DNA of 64,000 nt, from NCBI RefSeq assembly GCF_003751605.1, contig NZ_RJVJ01000001.1:1116001-1180000 (forward strand), in the 5' to 3' direction. Of this stretch, positions 16,970 to 27,372 are shown piece by piece (position 1 is the stretch's first letter; each line of letters opens with the position of its first letter). Origin of the DNA: Kitasatospora cineracea. GTDB lineage: Bacteria; Actinomycetota; Actinomycetes; Streptomycetales; Streptomycetaceae. The notes under the pieces were generated by a model. The model made no database searches and was not told the DNA's origin. It saw nothing but the letters and a program-made list of their open reading frames with translations. Position numbers and translations under genes: made by a program.

Positions 16970-18739
16970 TCAGGGCGCCGACAGCGGCACGTCCTTGCTG
17001 CGGTCGAACGCCTGGACCGGCGTCATCGAGCCCTTGTAGCCGGGCAGCTCGACGGTGCCCTCGTGGCCGACCTGGGCGCAGCCGCTGGTGTCGTCGGCGG
17101 TGGAGGCGTCGGCGCCCTTCAGGAGGGTCTTCGGGTCGGCGGGGGGTGCGGACGGGGCGGTGCCGCCGGTCCCGGACGGGTAGCTGGTGCCGGTGGTCCA
17201 GTCGGCGCCGATCAGCAGCTCGATCGAGCTGCCCTTCCCGGCCTGCACGGCGCTCGCGGGCAGTCCCAGGGCGGCCGCGACCTGCTGGGCCTCGGCCTCC
17301 CTGCCCGCGGGGTGGGTGACCGTGGTGTGCTCGGCGGTGGTGCTCGGTCCGGTGTCGGTGCCCTTGGCGAAGCCGTCCTGCCGGAGCGCCTCGACGAGCG
17401 CCTTGGCCCGTCCGGTGACGCCGGTGCCGTTGCGCACCACGACGGTGATCCCGCTCCGGTCCGGTCCGGTCGCGGCCGGGGGCGCCGACGACGGCGCGGG
17501 CGGGGCGGCGGGCGCGGACGGGGCGGTGGAGGCGGCGTCCCCGGGCTGCGGGCCGCCGCCGCTGAGCGACCGGTCGCTCCCGATCGCCCGGAACAGCTCG
17601 GTCGCGCCCGGGCCGATCAGCCGCCGGCTGTCGTTCGACGGGTCGTGGACGATCTGCATGGTGGTGAAGGTGATCCGTTCGGACGGCACCTTGCTGATGT
17701 CCTGGCCGAGGCCGACCAGTCTGGTGATGCCGTCCAGCCCGGGGTCGACGGTGAGCGCCTTGGTGGCGGCGTCGGCGAGCGAGAGCAGCTTGCCCGGGTC
17801 GGTGAGCGTCCCGGCGCCCTTCAGCTGGCGGACCATCGAGCCGAGGAACAGGTGCTGGGCCGAGGACCGGCCGGTGTCGGTGCCGTCGCCGAAGCCGTGC
17901 CGGGTGCGGACGAACTGCAGCGCCGCCATGCCCTGCAGGGTGTGCTCGCCCTTGGACAGCCGCAGGTGCGAGTACGGGTCGTACACGTTGTCGCTGACGC
18001 ACACCGGGACGCCGCCCACCGCGTCCGACATCTTGATCACGCCGGTGAAGTTGACCTGCACGAAGTGGTCGATCGGGAGGTCGGTGAGCTTGCGGACGGC
18101 CGCCACGGTGCAGCCGGGGCCGCCCTGCAGGGTGGAGTTGATCATGCCGCGCTGCGCCTTGAAGACGGACTTGCCGGCCTTGTCCTTGCAGCCGGGCAGG
18201 TCGGTCACCAGGTCGCGCGGGATGCTCATCACGGTCGCGTTGCTGCGGTCCGCGGAGACGTGCAGCAGCAGGTTGACGTCGGCGTTGGCACCGCCGCCGC
18301 AGTCGCCGCCGATCCGGCAGTCCTCCGGGTCGTCGCGCGAGTCGGAGCCGATCACCAGCACGTTGATCGGGGTGCGGCCGAAGGCGTCCGGCACCTCCTT
18401 CCCGGCGTCGCCCTCCTCGCCCGCGAACAGCGGCGCGTTCTGGATGTTGGCGTTCAGCCGGTAGTACAGGTAGCCGCCCGCGCCGGTGGTCAGCACCACC
18501 GCCCCGGCCGCCGTCCACAGCACCGCCTTCTGCCAGCGCCGCAGCCGCCGCCGGCCCCGTCGCCCCTGCCGCCGGGCCGCCTCCCGCCGCGCGGCCCGGC
18601 CCCCGGACGCGGCGCCCGGCTCCCCGTCCGGCCCGCCGCCGGGTATGCCGCCCGATATGCCGTCCGCCGCCCCGCCCGGTGCGCCGTCCGCCCGCCGCCG
18701 GGCTCCCGGCCCGGCGTTCCCGGCCTGTCCGCGTATCAC
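16970..18739 (-). CDS. LytR-CpsA-Psr (LCP) family cell-wall ligase
   Basis: The 589-aa protein has a basic Gly/Arg-rich cytoplasmic N-terminus, one membrane segment (KAVLWTAAGAVVLTTGAGG, near residue 75), an extracellular LCP domain (INVLVIGSDSRDD, TVMSIPRDLVTD, VRTRHGFGDGTDTGRSSAQH) and a C-terminal LytR_C domain. LCP enzymes attach teichoic acids or other glycopolymers to peptidoglycan. The GTG start at 18739 is the most upstream fit; a start closer to the membrane segment cannot be excluded. The 168 bases upstream hold its promoter region. Confidence 0.88.
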   Translation of the reverse strand: MIRGQAGNAGPGARRRADGAPGGAADGISGGIPGGGPDGEPGAASGGRAARREAARRQGRRGRRRLRRWQKAVLWTAAGAVVLTTGAGGYLYYRLNANIQNAPLFAGEEGDAGKEVPDAFGRTPINVLVIGSDSRDDPEDCRIGGDCGGGANADVNLLLHVSADRSNATVMSIPRDLVTDLPGCKDKAGKSVFKAQRGMINSTLQGGPGCTVAAVRKLTDLPIDHFVQVNFTGVIKMSDAVGGVPVCVSDNVYDPYSHLRLSKGEHTLQGMAALQFVRTRHGFGDGTDTGRSSAQHLFLGSMVRQLKGAGTLTDPGKLLSLADAATKALTVDPGLDGITRLVGLGQDISKVPSERITFTTMQIVHDPSNDSRRLIGPGATELFRAIGSDRSLSGGGPQPGDAASTAPSAPAAPPAPSSAPPAATGPDRSGITVVVRNGTGVTGRAKALVEALRQDGFAKGTDTGPSTTAEHTTVTHPAGREAEAQQVAAALGLPASAVQAGKGSSIELLIGADWTTGTSYPSGTGGTAPSAPPADPKTLLKGADASTADDTSGCAQVGHEGTVELPGYKGSMTPVQAFDRSKDVPLSAP

Positions 18740-18907
18740 ATCGCACCCCCGTGACCCGGCCGTTCCGGGTTGTCACCCCTATAGATGCACGGCCGGCACC
18801 GCATGTTTCACGGGTTTTCCGAACACTTCGCCGAACACTTCCCGCCACCCCTCCCCCTCGGCTGCCGGACCGTCAGGAGCCCGTCGTCCGCCGGGGCCCA
18901 CCGCCCG

Positions 18908-20149
18908 TCAGAAGTCCACGGGATCGCGGACCAGCGGGCAGGTCATGCAGTGCCCGCCCCCGCGCCCGCGGCCGAGTTCCGCGCCGACGATGGTGACCAC
19001 CTCGATGCCGGCCGCGCGCAGCAGCGCGTTGGTGGTGGTGTTGCGGTCGTAGGTGACCACCACCCCGGGTTCGAGCGCCACCGCGTTGTTGCCGCTGTCC
19101 CACTGCTGGCGCTCGGAGGCGTAGACGTCGCCGCCGGTGCCGATCACCCGGAGCGCGGGCAGGCCGAGCGCCTCGGCGACCACCGCGGTGAACGCCCGGG
19201 AGCCCTCGTCCACCACCTCGACGCCGGGGGCGCGGTCGGTGGGGTAGAGCGAGAAGGCGTGCACCCGGTCCATGATCGCCGGGTAGAGGGTGACGGTCTC
19301 CCGGTCGGCGAAGGTGAAGACGGTGTCCAGGTGCATCGCGGAGCGCAGCCTGGGCATCCCGGCGACCACCACCCGGCGGGCCGCGCCCGCGGCGAACAGC
19401 GCGGCGGCGACCTGGGTGATCGCCTGCCGGGAGGTGCGTTCGCTCATGCCCATCAGCACCAGGCCGTTGCCGACCGGCATGACGTCGCCGCCCTCGAAGG
19501 TGGACTGGCCCCAGTCCCGTTCGGGGTCGCCCCACCAGACGGTGGCGCCCGCGAAGTCCGGGTGGAAGGCGTACACCGCCTTCATCAGCAGCGTCTCGTC
19601 GTGCCGGGCGGGCCAGTACAGCGGGTTGAGCGTGACGCCGCCGTACAGCCAGCAGGTGGTGTCGCGGGTGTAGAGGGTGTTGGGCAGCGGCGGCATCAGG
19701 TACTCGCGCACGCCGGTGGCCTCCCGGGCCAGCGCCAGGTAGCCGGAGCGGAACTCGCCGGGCAGGTCGGCGGTGGCCAGGCCGCCGACCAGGTACTCGG
19801 CGAGCGCCGCCGGGTCCAGGGTCTCCAGGTAGCCGCGGGTGCCGTCGACCAGCCCCAGCCCGACCTGGTCGGGGACGATCTTGCGGTCCAGCAGCCAGTC
19901 CCGGGCGCCGGGCACGGCCATGGTCTGCGCCAGCAGGTCGTGCAGTTCGACCACCTCGACGCCGCGCCCGGTCAGCTCGGCCACGAAACCGGCGTGGTCG
20001 CGCTGGGCGTTCTCCACCCACATCACGTCGTCGAACAGCAGGTCGGCGGCGTTGCCGGGGGTCAGCCGCCGGTGCGCGAGCCCCGGCCGGCAGACCAGCA
20101 CCTTGCGCAGCCGACCGACCTCGGAGTGGACACCCATCGCAGTCGTCAC
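18908..20149 (-). CDS. arcA: Arginine deiminase
   Basis: The 413-aa enzyme hydrolyses L-arginine to L-citrulline and ammonia. It has the family motifs [34 protein letters not shown] and the C-terminal catalytic-Cys segment [17 protein letters not shown] start at 20149 follows AAAGGA; an ATG four codons further in is the alternative. It lies downstream of an arginine/ornithine antiporter in the same direction. Carbamate kinase and catabolic ornithine transcarbamylase are not seen nearby, so the pathway is incomplete here. Confidence 0.93.
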   Translation of the reverse strand: MTTAMGVHSEVGRLRKVLVCRPGLAHRRLTPGNAADLLFDDVMWVENAQRDHAGFVAELTGRGVEVVELHDLLAQTMAVPGARDWLLDRKIVPDQVGLGLVDGTRGYLETLDPAALAEYLVGGLATADLPGEFRSGYLALAREATGVREYLMPPLPNTLYTRDTTCWLYGGVTLNPLYWPARHDETLLMKAVYAFHPDFAGATVWWGDPERDWGQSTFEGGDVMPVGNGLVLMGMSERTSRQAITQVAAALFAAGAARRVVVAGMPRLRSAMHLDTVFTFADRETVTLYPAIMDRVHAFSLYPTDRAPGVEVVDEGSRAFTAVVAEALGLPALRVIGTGGDVYASERQQWDSGNNAVALEPGVVVTYDRNTTTNALLRAAGIEVVTIVGAELGRGRGGGHCMTCPLVRDPVDF

Positions 20150-20170
20150 AGCAGTCCTTTCGCAGCACGG

Positions 20171-20274
20171 CGGACGCCGGTCGCTCCGGCACCCGTCGGA
20201 CACCGGCCGTCCCGGCACCCGGAGGACGTCGACCGTCCCGGCATTCCTCGGACGCCGGCCGCTCCGGCGCCCGG
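20171..20274. repeat. Four tandem 26-bp imperfect repeats
   Basis: Four exactly 26-base units occupy 20171-20196, 20197-20222, 20223-20248 and 20249-20274. They share the frame CGGACxCCGGxCGxxCCGGC with a few substitutions. The array fills almost the whole gap between the antiporter stop and the deiminase start. A 26-bp period is not a multiple of three, so it is unlikely to be coding. Each unit contains inverted CCGG elements that could fold in mRNA. Confidence 0.8.
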
Positions 20275-20280
20275 CGGGTC

Positions 20281-21708
20281 TCACAGGCTGATCCACCCGG
20301 CCGCCAGCGCCACCACGCCCAGCGCCGCACCGGCCGCGGACACCACCAGCACCACCGCCTCGCGCGGCGAGAACAGCCGGCGGCCCTGCTCGCGGCGGGC
20401 CATCACGAACAGCACGGTGGCGGGCGCGTAGACGATGAACGACACCAGCAGGTACGCCCAGCCCGCCGCGTACACCAGGAACGCGGTGTAGCCGGTGGCC
20501 AGGCCCGCCACCAGCAGCGCGCCCGCCCCCGAGCGGTCCTGCCGGGCCACCCGCACCGCGTAGCCGGCCGCCAGCAGGTACGGGATCAGGCTGAGCGTGC
20601 TGGTCAGGTCGAGCGCGAAGTCGAAGGCGTCGTCGGAGAAGACCGTGACCACCAGCATCACCTGCGACAGCGCGGTGGTCAGCAGCAGCGCGGGCACCGG
20701 CACGTCCCGGCCGGTGCTGCGGGCCAGGAAACGCGGCATGTCCTCGTCCTTGGCGGCGACGAACAGCACCTCGGCGGCCATCAGCGTCCACGCCAGGTAC
20801 GCGCCCAGCACCGAGACGATCAGCCCGACGCTGACCAGCACCTTCCCCCAGGTGCCGACCGCCGCCTCCAGCACGCCCGCCATCGAGGGCTGCCGCAGCC
20901 CGGCGATCTCGCTCATCGGCAGCAGGCCGTAGGAGACCACCGTGACCGAGGCGAACACCGCGAAGACGCTCAGGAAGCCGAGCACCGTGGCCCGGCCGAC
21001 GTCCGAACGCCGCCTCGCGTGCCGGGAGTAGACGCTGGCGCCCTCCACCCCGAGGAAGACGAACACGGTGGCCAGCATCGTCCCGTGCACCTGGTCGTAC
21101 AGCGAGCCCGCGTAGGAGGCGCCCCGGAAGTTGGCGGCGAACACGTCCGACTTGAAGCAGAACAGCGCCAGCACCACGAACACCAGGATCGGCACCAGCT
21201 TGGCCACCGTGACGACCCGGTTGATCATCGCGGCCTCCCGCACGCCGCGCCGCACCAGCAGGAAGAACCCCCACAGCCCGGCCGAGGAGAGCACCACCGC
21301 GAGCGCGGTGTCCCCGTCCCCGAGCGCCGGGACCAGCGCCCCGACCGTCGACATGATCAGCACCCAGTACGTCACGTTGCCGACGCAGGCGCTGGCCCAG
21401 TAGCCGAACGCCGAGAAGAAGCCCAGGTACTCGCCGAAACCCGCCTTCGCGTACGCGTACACGCCCGCGTCCAGCTTCGGCCGCCGCACCGCCAGCGCCT
21501 GGAACACCAGCGCCAGCATCAGCATGCCCGTCCCGGCGATCAGCCAGGACACCAGCGCGCCCAGCACCCCGGTCTCCTGCGCGAACCGCCCCGGCAGCGA
21601 GAACACGCCTGCGCCGACCATCGAGCCCACCACCAGCATGGTCAGCGTCCGCAGCGTCAACTTCGCCGTGCCGACCGCCGGTTCCCGGACCGCCTCCTCC
21701 GCCACCAC
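20281..21708 (-). CDS. Amino-acid antiporter, APC family (arginine/ornithine type)
   Basis: The ~475-aa protein has about 12-13 hydrophobic segments and the APC entry motif [20 protein letters not shown] with the substrate-binding GxG turn of basic-amino-acid antiporters. Several GTG codons lie close together; 21708 is preferred because GGGAGGGAG lies 8 bases upstream, with 21717 possible. It is followed in the same direction by arginine deiminase, which supports arginine/ornithine or arginine/citrulline exchange. Confidence 0.83.
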   Translation of the reverse strand: MVAEEAVREPAVGTAKLTLRTLTMLVVGSMVGAGVFSLPGRFAQETGVLGALVSWLIAGTGMLMLALVFQALAVRRPKLDAGVYAYAKAGFGEYLGFFSAFGYWASACVGNVTYWVLIMSTVGALVPALGDGDTALAVVLSSAGLWGFFLLVRRGVREAAMINRVVTVAKLVPILVFVVLALFCFKSDVFAANFRGASYAGSLYDQVHGTMLATVFVFLGVEGASVYSRHARRRSDVGRATVLGFLSVFAVFASVTVVSYGLLPMSEIAGLRQPSMAGVLEAAVGTWGKVLVSVGLIVSVLGAYLAWTLMAAEVLFVAAKDEDMPRFLARSTGRDVPVPALLLTTALSQVMLVVTVFSDDAFDFALDLTSTLSLIPYLLAAGYAVRVARQDRSGAGALLVAGLATGYTAFLVYAAGWAYLLVSFIVYAPATVLFVMARREQGRRLFSPREAVVLVVSAAGAALGVVALAAGWISL

Positions 21709-21878
21709 CCGCACCACTCCCTCCCGCCGGCCGCCGCCCGGCCGCCGCCGCGGGCGGAACGCTACCAATCCGGCACCCCTTTTGCCCCGCTATGCCCGCT
21801 CCCGCGTGCCACCCCTCCCCCACCCGGCCGTAGCCTGATGACCCGTCAACCCGCCGACACCGCACCCAGGAGACCCAC

Positions 21879-23051
21879 ATGGCACCCACGCACCAGGGCG
21901 GACCACTGCGACTGGTGGTCACCGGCGGCGGCACCGGCGGGCACACCTACCCCGCGCTGACGGCGGTCCGGGCGCTGCAGGAGCGGCTGGCCGCGCAGGG
22001 GCGGACGGTCGAGGTGCTCTGGATCGGCACCGCCGCCGGCCTGGAGGCCCGGGTCGCGCCCGCCGAGGGCATCCGCTTCGCCCCGGTCGCCACCGGCAAG
22101 ATCCGCCGCTCCTCCAACCCGCTGAAACTGCTCTCCCCGGCGAACGTCCGCGACATGTGCCGGGTCCCGCTGGGCGCCTGGCAGGCCCGCGCACTGATCA
22201 CCGGGTTCCGGCCGGACGTCGTCCTGGCCACCGGCGGGTACGTGGCGGTGCCGGTCGGGCTCGCCGCCCGCTCCTGCCGGGTCCCGCTGGTGGTGCACGA
22301 GCAGACGGTCCGCCTCGGCCTGGCCAACCGGCTGCTCGCCCGCGCCGCCACCCGGGTCGCCGTCTCCTCCGAGTCGACGCTCCCCCTGCTCCCGAAGTCC
22401 GCCCGCCCCACCGCCGCCGTCACCGGGAACCCGGTCCGCCCCGCCGTCCTGGCCGGCCACGCCGACAAGGCCGTCGCCGCCCTGGGCCTGGACGGCTTCG
22501 ACCGCACCCTGCCCACCGTCTACGTCACCGGCGGCGCCCAGGGCTCGGCGCAGATCAACACCCTGGTGTCCGCGACCCTCCCGTGGCTGCTGGAACGGGC
22601 CAACGTCATCCACCAGTGCGGCCCCGCCAACGAGCCCGCCCTGCGCACCCACGCCGAAGCCCTCCCGCCCCAGCTGGCCGCCCGCTACCTCCTGACCGGC
22701 TACCTCGGCGCCGAACTCCCCGACGTCCTGGCCCTCGCCGACCTCGTGGTCAGCCGCAGCGGCGCCGGCACCCTCGCCGAACTCACCGCCCTCGGCAAGG
22801 CCGCCGTCCTCGTCCCCCTCGCCTCCTCCGCCGGCAACGAACAGGCCCACAACGCCACCCACCTCCACCGGTCCGGCGCCGCCACCGCCCTCCTCGCCCC
22901 CGTCACCCCCGACCACCTCCGCACCGCCCTCACCCCCCTGCTCGCCGACCCCCACCACCGCGAAACCATGGCCACCCGCTCCCGCCACCACGGCCGCCCC
23001 GACGCGGCCCAACGCCTGGTCGACGTCCTCCTCACCACCGCCACCCCCTGA
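21879..23051 (+). CDS. MurG-like UDP-GlcNAc glycosyltransferase (second MurG)
   Basis: The 390-aa GT-B protein has the MurG N-terminal loop [40 protein letters not shown] and the donor-site segment [23 protein letters not shown]. MurG transfers GlcNAc to lipid I to make lipid II. The gene stands alone between an amino-acid permease and a lipoprotein, not in a division/cell-wall cluster, so it is probably a paralogue of the essential copy. It could serve a specialised condition or resistance to a lipid II-binding agent. Confidence 0.85.
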   Translation: MAPTHQGGPLRLVVTGGGTGGHTYPALTAVRALQERLAAQGRTVEVLWIGTAAGLEARVAPAEGIRFAPVATGKIRRSSNPLKLLSPANVRDMCRVPLGAWQARALITGFRPDVVLATGGYVAVPVGLAARSCRVPLVVHEQTVRLGLANRLLARAATRVAVSSESTLPLLPKSARPTAAVTGNPVRPAVLAGHADKAVAALGLDGFDRTLPTVYVTGGAQGSAQINTLVSATLPWLLERANVIHQCGPANEPALRTHAEALPPQLAARYLLTGYLGAELPDVLALADLVVSRSGAGTLAELTALGKAAVLVPLASSAGNEQAHNATHLHRSGAATALLAPVTPDHLRTALTPLLADPHHRETMATRSRHHGRPDAAQRLVDVLLTTATP

Positions 23052-23188
23052 CCCGGACCCCGCCCCGCCCCCGCCCCCGCCGCCGCCCCCGGAGGAAGCG
23101 GGGGGAGTCACGAGTTGAGCACACCTGCTCCACGCCGCCCACCAGGCCGGTAGCGTCCCCCTGCACACCACGCCACCAGGGGAGATCC

Positions 23189-23749
23189 ATGCGCCGCACC
23201 GCCCTCACCGCCATCGCTGCCGGCATCGCCGTAGCCCTGACCGGATGCTCCAGCGGCTCGGGCGCCAGCAGCCCCGCGGCACGGGCCGCCACCGCCCCCA
23301 CCGCAGCGGCGCCGTCGGCGGGGGCCTCGAACCCGGCCGTACCGCAGCCCGACTCGGCGGCACCCCGCGATGCCGGGGCCGCAGTCGCGGCGCTCTCCGC
23401 CACCGTGCCGAACGTCAGGGAAGTGAAGACCTACACCGCCGACAACGACCCGAACCACCTCCTCGGCCGCCCCCACCAGTACCTCTCCAAGACCGCGTTC
23501 GCCGACGCGCGCATCCAGCCCGCAGACGTCGAAGGCGAGGACGAGGACTCGGTGACCCGCGGCGGGTCGGTCGAGGTGTTCGCCACCGCGGCCGACGCAC
23601 AGGCCCGGGTCGACTACATCGCGGGCATCATCAAGAACATGCCGGTCTTCACCGAGTACGACTACGTGCACGGCGCCGAGGTCCTGCGGGTGTCCAAGCT
23701 GCTGACACCGAACCAGGCGGAGGGCCTGGAGACAGCCCTGAAGAGCTGA
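23189..23749 (+). CDS. Putative lipoprotein
   Basis: The 186-aa protein has a short signal peptide ending in the lipobox LTGC (Cys near residue 20), then an Ala/Ser/Pro-rich linker and a compact C-terminal domain. An AGGGGAG site precedes the ATG at 23189. It is predicted to sit on the outer face of the membrane. I do not recognise the C-terminal domain. It follows the MurG-like gene by about 140 bases and ends just before a strong terminator. Confidence 0.75.
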   Translation: MRRTALTAIAAGIAVALTGCSSGSGASSPAARAATAPTAAAPSAGASNPAVPQPDSAAPRDAGAAVAALSATVPNVREVKTYTADNDPNHLLGRPHQYLSKTAFADARIQPADVEGEDEDSVTRGGSVEVFATAADAQARVDYIAGIIKNMPVFTEYDYVHGAEVLRVSKLLTPNQAEGLETALKS

Positions 23750-23768
23750 ACGCGGGACCGCGCGGTGA

Positions 23769-23794
23769 CGGCCCGTCCGGGATCGGACGGGCCG
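23769..23794. terminator. Bidirectional hairpin terminator
   Basis: A perfect 10-bp stem CGGCCCGTCC / GGACGGGCCG with a 6-base loop lies between the convergent lipoprotein and FtsX-type permease genes. It is embedded in a ~71-bp sequence that recurs near 31612. Confidence 0.75.
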
Positions 23795-23839
23795 TGCCAC
23801 GCGGTCCGCTCACGCAGCGCTCCCGCAGGAGCACGGCGC

Positions 23840-26356
23840 CTACGCCTCCGCGACGGCCTCCAGCGGGCTGAGGGCGGCCGCCCGGCGGGCGGGGACGGCG
23901 GCGGCGAGCGCGCCGACCGCCAGGGAGGCCAGGCAGAGGAGGGCGAGCGTTCCCCAGGGCAGGGCCAGGGCGTACTGGTCCAGCGCGCCACCGGCCAGCG
24001 CGCCGACCGCCCAGGCGCCGAACAGGCCGCCCGCCAGGCCCAGCAGGGTGCCGAACGCGGCGACCGTCAGGGCCTCCAGCCGGATCATCCGGCGGACGGC
24101 GGCGCGGTCCATGCCGAGGGCCCGCAGCGCGCCGATCTCGCGGGTCCGCTCGGCGACCGACATGGCGAGGGTGTTCACGATGCCGAGGCCCGAGATCAGC
24201 ACGCCGATCGCGAGCAGCCCGTACATCAGGGTCAGCAGGTCGCCCGTCGTCCCGGCGGCCTCGCGGACGAGGGCGGCGCGGTCCTGGACCTTCAGCAGCG
24301 GGTTGTTGCCGACCGCCGTCCGCAGCGCGCCCTCGGAGACGCCGTCCCCCCGCACCAGGATCCGCTGGAGGGAGCCGGGCAGGTAGCTGTCGCGCTGCAC
24401 CTCGTCGCGGGCGCCGACCGCGTCGCGGGCGGTGGGGTTGTCCCGGTAGACGCCCACCACGGTGTACTCGGTGAACTCCGCTCCGCGGCCGAGCCGGGTG
24501 TTCAGTCGTCCGCCCGCGCCGACCCCGGTCTCCCGGGCGACGCTGCTGGAGACGGCGATCCGGCCGGGCCCGAGGTCCTGGAGCGAACCGCTGACGAAGT
24601 CGAGCCTCATGGTCGCGGAGGCGTCCGCCGGATCGACGCCGGAGACCTCCCGGACGCGGCCGCCGATGACCGCCGTGGAGTCGGCGACCGCGCTCGCCGT
24701 CCGCACGCCGGGCGTGCCGGCCACCCGCCGGACGGCCGCCGGGTCGAGGCCCGTCATGGTGTCGCCGGTGCTGATCACGTAGTCGGCACCGAGCCCGGCC
24801 GCGGCCTGCCGGTCGAGCGCCCGCCCGGTGGAGTTGCCGATGGTGGCGAGCCCGCTGACCAGGGCGGTGCTGATCAGCAGGGTGGCGGCGGTCGCGGCCG
24901 TGCGCCGGGGGTCGCGCAGCGCGTTCTGCCGGGCGAGCAGGCCGGCGGTCCCGAAGCGGCGGGCGAGGGGCCCGGTCAGCCGGACCACCGGCGGCGCGAG
25001 CACCGGCGCCAGCAGGACCAGGGCCACCACCAGGACGCCGCAGCCGAGCATCGCGCTGCGCAGGTTCTCCTCCGAGGCGTCCTCCGCCGAGCCCGCGAGC
25101 GAGACCAGCAGGCCGGTGCCGAGCAGCAGCAGTGCCGCTCCGGCGACCGTGCGCGGCCGGGAACGGCCGGCGGGCCGTGCGGCCGAGCGCAACGCCTCGA
25201 CCGGCGCGATCCGGGCGGCCCGGCGCGACGGCAGCCAGGCGGCCGGCACCGTCACGCCCACCCCGACGAACAGGGCGGCCGCCACCGGCCGGGCGCCGAT
25301 CACCAGCGGGCCCTCGGGCAGCCGGGCGCCGTCACCGCTCAGCAGGTCCGGCAGGACGGCGGCGACGCCGAGCCCGAGCACGAACCCGAGCGCCGACGCG
25401 ACGACGCCGACCAGCGCGGCCTCGGCGAGCAGCGAGCGCACCACCTGGCGCCGGGTCGCGCCGACCGCCCGCAGCAGCGCGATCTCGCGGGTGCGCCGGG
25501 AGATCAGCATGGTGAAGGTGTTGACCACCAGGAACGAGCCGACGAACAGCGCCACCCCGGCGAAGACCATCGGCATCTTCTGGTAGCCGCGGGTCAACGT
25601 GCCGACGTAGAGCGCCTGTTGGGCGACCTGTGCCTGCCCGGTGGTGACCTCGGCCCGGTCGGCCGGGAGCATCCCCTCGATGCGCTCGGCCAGCTCGTCC
25701 TGGCCCGTTCCCGGCTCCGCGGACACGTCGATGCCGGTGTAGTTCCCGGGCGTCGAGAACAGCTTCTGCGCCGTCGCCCGGTCGAAGAGGACGAGCGTGC
25801 CGCCGGCCGTGACCCGGCTGTCCCGGGTGGTGACGGTGCCGACCAGCCGCGCGGTGAGCGCCGGGCCGTCCGTGGCCAGGGTGACCGGGTCGCCGAGGTG
25901 GAGGCCGCCGGCGCTCGCGGTGCCCCGGTCGACGGCGATCTCGCCCTCGGCGGCCGGTGCCCGGCCCTCCGCCACGGGGTGGCGCGCCGGGTCGTACGCG
26001 GCGGCGAGGTTCGTCCCGCGCTTGACCCGCAGCGGTGTGCCGTCGGCCGCGTTCAGCACCGCGGTGCCGTCGACCGACGGACGCACCGCCGCGACGCCGG
26101 GCACCTCGGCGAGCCGGTGCGCGAGCGCGTCCGTCAGCACGCCCGGCGCGTCGGGGGCCGAAGGGGACTCCTTCGCGGTCACCGACACCGCGACGTCGGC
26201 GAAGTCCCGCGACGCGGCGGCCCGGTGGGCGGCCGCGGTGGAGTCCGCGAAGACGAGGGTGCCGGAGACGAACGCGACACCGAGGCAGACCGCGAGGACG
26301 GTCATCAGCAGGCGCGCCTTGTGCGCGAGCACGTTGCGCAGGGCCGTGGTCAGCAT
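23840..26356 (-). CDS. FtsX/MacB-type ABC transporter permease
   Basis: The 838-aa protein has an N-terminal membrane anchor (LLMTVLAVCLGVAFVSGTLV) and two FtsX repeats, near residues 255-385 and 710-830, each with three to four hydrophobic segments. The large extracytoplasmic parts resemble MacB periplasmic-core domains. It works with the ATPase at 26456-27244 and is usually involved in lipoprotein or peptide handling or antibiotic resistance. A two-component system is encoded just upstream in the same direction, which suggests co-regulation. Confidence 0.88.
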   Translation of the reverse strand: MLTTALRNVLAHKARLLMTVLAVCLGVAFVSGTLVFADSTAAAHRAAASRDFADVAVSVTAKESPSAPDAPGVLTDALAHRLAEVPGVAAVRPSVDGTAVLNAADGTPLRVKRGTNLAAAYDPARHPVAEGRAPAAEGEIAVDRGTASAGGLHLGDPVTLATDGPALTARLVGTVTTRDSRVTAGGTLVLFDRATAQKLFSTPGNYTGIDVSAEPGTGQDELAERIEGMLPADRAEVTTGQAQVAQQALYVGTLTRGYQKMPMVFAGVALFVGSFLVVNTFTMLISRRTREIALLRAVGATRRQVVRSLLAEAALVGVVASALGFVLGLGVAAVLPDLLSGDGARLPEGPLVIGARPVAAALFVGVGVTVPAAWLPSRRAARIAPVEALRSAARPAGRSRPRTVAGAALLLLGTGLLVSLAGSAEDASEENLRSAMLGCGVLVVALVLLAPVLAPPVVRLTGPLARRFGTAGLLARQNALRDPRRTAATAATLLISTALVSGLATIGNSTGRALDRQAAAGLGADYVISTGDTMTGLDPAAVRRVAGTPGVRTASAVADSTAVIGGRVREVSGVDPADASATMRLDFVSGSLQDLGPGRIAVSSSVARETGVGAGGRLNTRLGRGAEFTEYTVVGVYRDNPTARDAVGARDEVQRDSYLPGSLQRILVRGDGVSEGALRTAVGNNPLLKVQDRAALVREAAGTTGDLLTLMYGLLAIGVLISGLGIVNTLAMSVAERTREIGALRALGMDRAAVRRMIRLEALTVAAFGTLLGLAGGLFGAWAVGALAGGALDQYALALPWGTLALLCLASLAVGALAAAVPARRAAALSPLEAVAEA

Positions 26357-26379
26357 GAGCGGCTTTCGGAAGTAGGGAC

Positions 26380-26457
26380 GGACACGAGCACGGATACGAG
26401 CACGGACACGGACACGGACACGGATACGAGCACGGGCACGGACACGGGCACGGACTC
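26380..26457. repeat. Hexanucleotide repeat, 13 units
   Basis: Thirteen consecutive 6-base units run from 26380 to 26457, most being GGACAC, GAGCAC, GGATAC or GGGCAC. The array fills the gap between the ATPase stop codon and the permease start. Although one frame reads as a Thr/Asp/Ser/Gly string, the array sits between two well-supported genes of an operon, so I treat it as noncoding. Slipped-strand changes would alter the spacing between the two genes. Confidence 0.85.
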
Positions 26458-27244
26458 AGCCGGTGACGACGGGGGCCTGCGGGCTGCCACCGGGGAAGCG
26501 CCGCACGACGTCCAGCACCCGGTCCGGGGTGGGGTGCGCCAGCTCGCCGGCCAGCCGCCCGTCGGCCAGGAACACCACCCGGTCCGCGTACCCGGCGGCC
26601 ACCGGGTCGTGGGTGACCATCACCACCGTCTGCCCCAACTCCCGTACGGACGACTGCAGGAAGCCGAGCACCTCGGCGCCGGCCTGGGAGTCGAGGTTGC
26701 CGGTCGGCTCGTCGGCGAACACGATCGACGGCCGCGCGACCAGCGCCCGGGCGACCGCGACGCGCTGCTGCTGGCCGCCGGACAGCTCGGCGGGGCGGTG
26801 GCCGAGCCGCTGGGAGAGCCCGACCATCGCCACCACCCGGTCCAGCCACTGCCGGTCGGGCCTGCGCCCCGCCAGCGACAGCGGGAGCGTGATGTTCTCC
26901 AGCGCGGTCAGCGTGGGCAGCAGGTTGAACGCCTGGAAGACGAACCCGATCCGGTCGCGGCGCAACCGGGTGAGCTGACGGTCGCTCAGCCCGCCAAGCT
27001 CCGTCGTCCCGATCCGGACGGAGCCCGAGGTGGGGGTGTCCAGCCCGGCGGCGCAGTGCATCAGCGTCGACTTGCCGCAGCCGGACGGCCCCATGATCGC
27101 GGTGAACTCGCCCTCCCGGAAGGCGACGCTGATCCCGTCCAGGGCGGTGACCCGGGTGTCGCCGCTGCCGTAGACCTTGGTCAGGTCGGCGGTGGCGGCG
27201 GCGGTCCCCGGTGTCGCGGGCAGGGTGAGCGGGTGGGCGGTCAC
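26456..27244 (-). CDS. ABC transporter ATP-binding protein (LolD/MacB type)
   Basis: The 262-aa ATPase has Walker A GPSGCGKST, a Q-loop in FVFQAFNLLPTLTALENI, signature LSGGQQQRVAVARAL, Walker B IVFADEPTGNLDS and H-loop VTHDP. This pattern is diagnostic of the MacB/LolD class, which pairs with FtsX-type permeases such as the gene directly downstream. It likely energises export or extraction of a hydrophobic compound. Confidence 0.92.
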   Translation of the reverse strand: MTAHPLTLPATPGTAAATADLTKVYGSGDTRVTALDGISVAFREGEFTAIMGPSGCGKSTLMHCAAGLDTPTSGSVRIGTTELGGLSDRQLTRLRRDRIGFVFQAFNLLPTLTALENITLPLSLAGRRPDRQWLDRVVAMVGLSQRLGHRPAELSGGQQQRVAVARALVARPSIVFADEPTGNLDSQAGAEVLGFLQSSVRELGQTVVMVTHDPVAAGYADRVVFLADGRLAGELAHPTPDRVLDVVRRFPGGSPQAPVVTG

Positions 27245-27372
27245 GATGGGGCTCCTGTTCGAAGGGCGGATCGCTGCACTTCGAAGGGTGTCCGGGCGAT
27301 GTATCGGCGCCCCGCCCCGTCGTGTATCGACGCCCGCTCCGCTTCGCAGCAGTTCGGAAGCAGCCGGGACGC

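Noticed and set aside
26380..26457. A Thr/Asp/Ser-rich coding repeat in the hexanucleotide array
   Set aside because: The array lies exactly in the spacer of a strong operon and has no start codon or ribosome site of its own.
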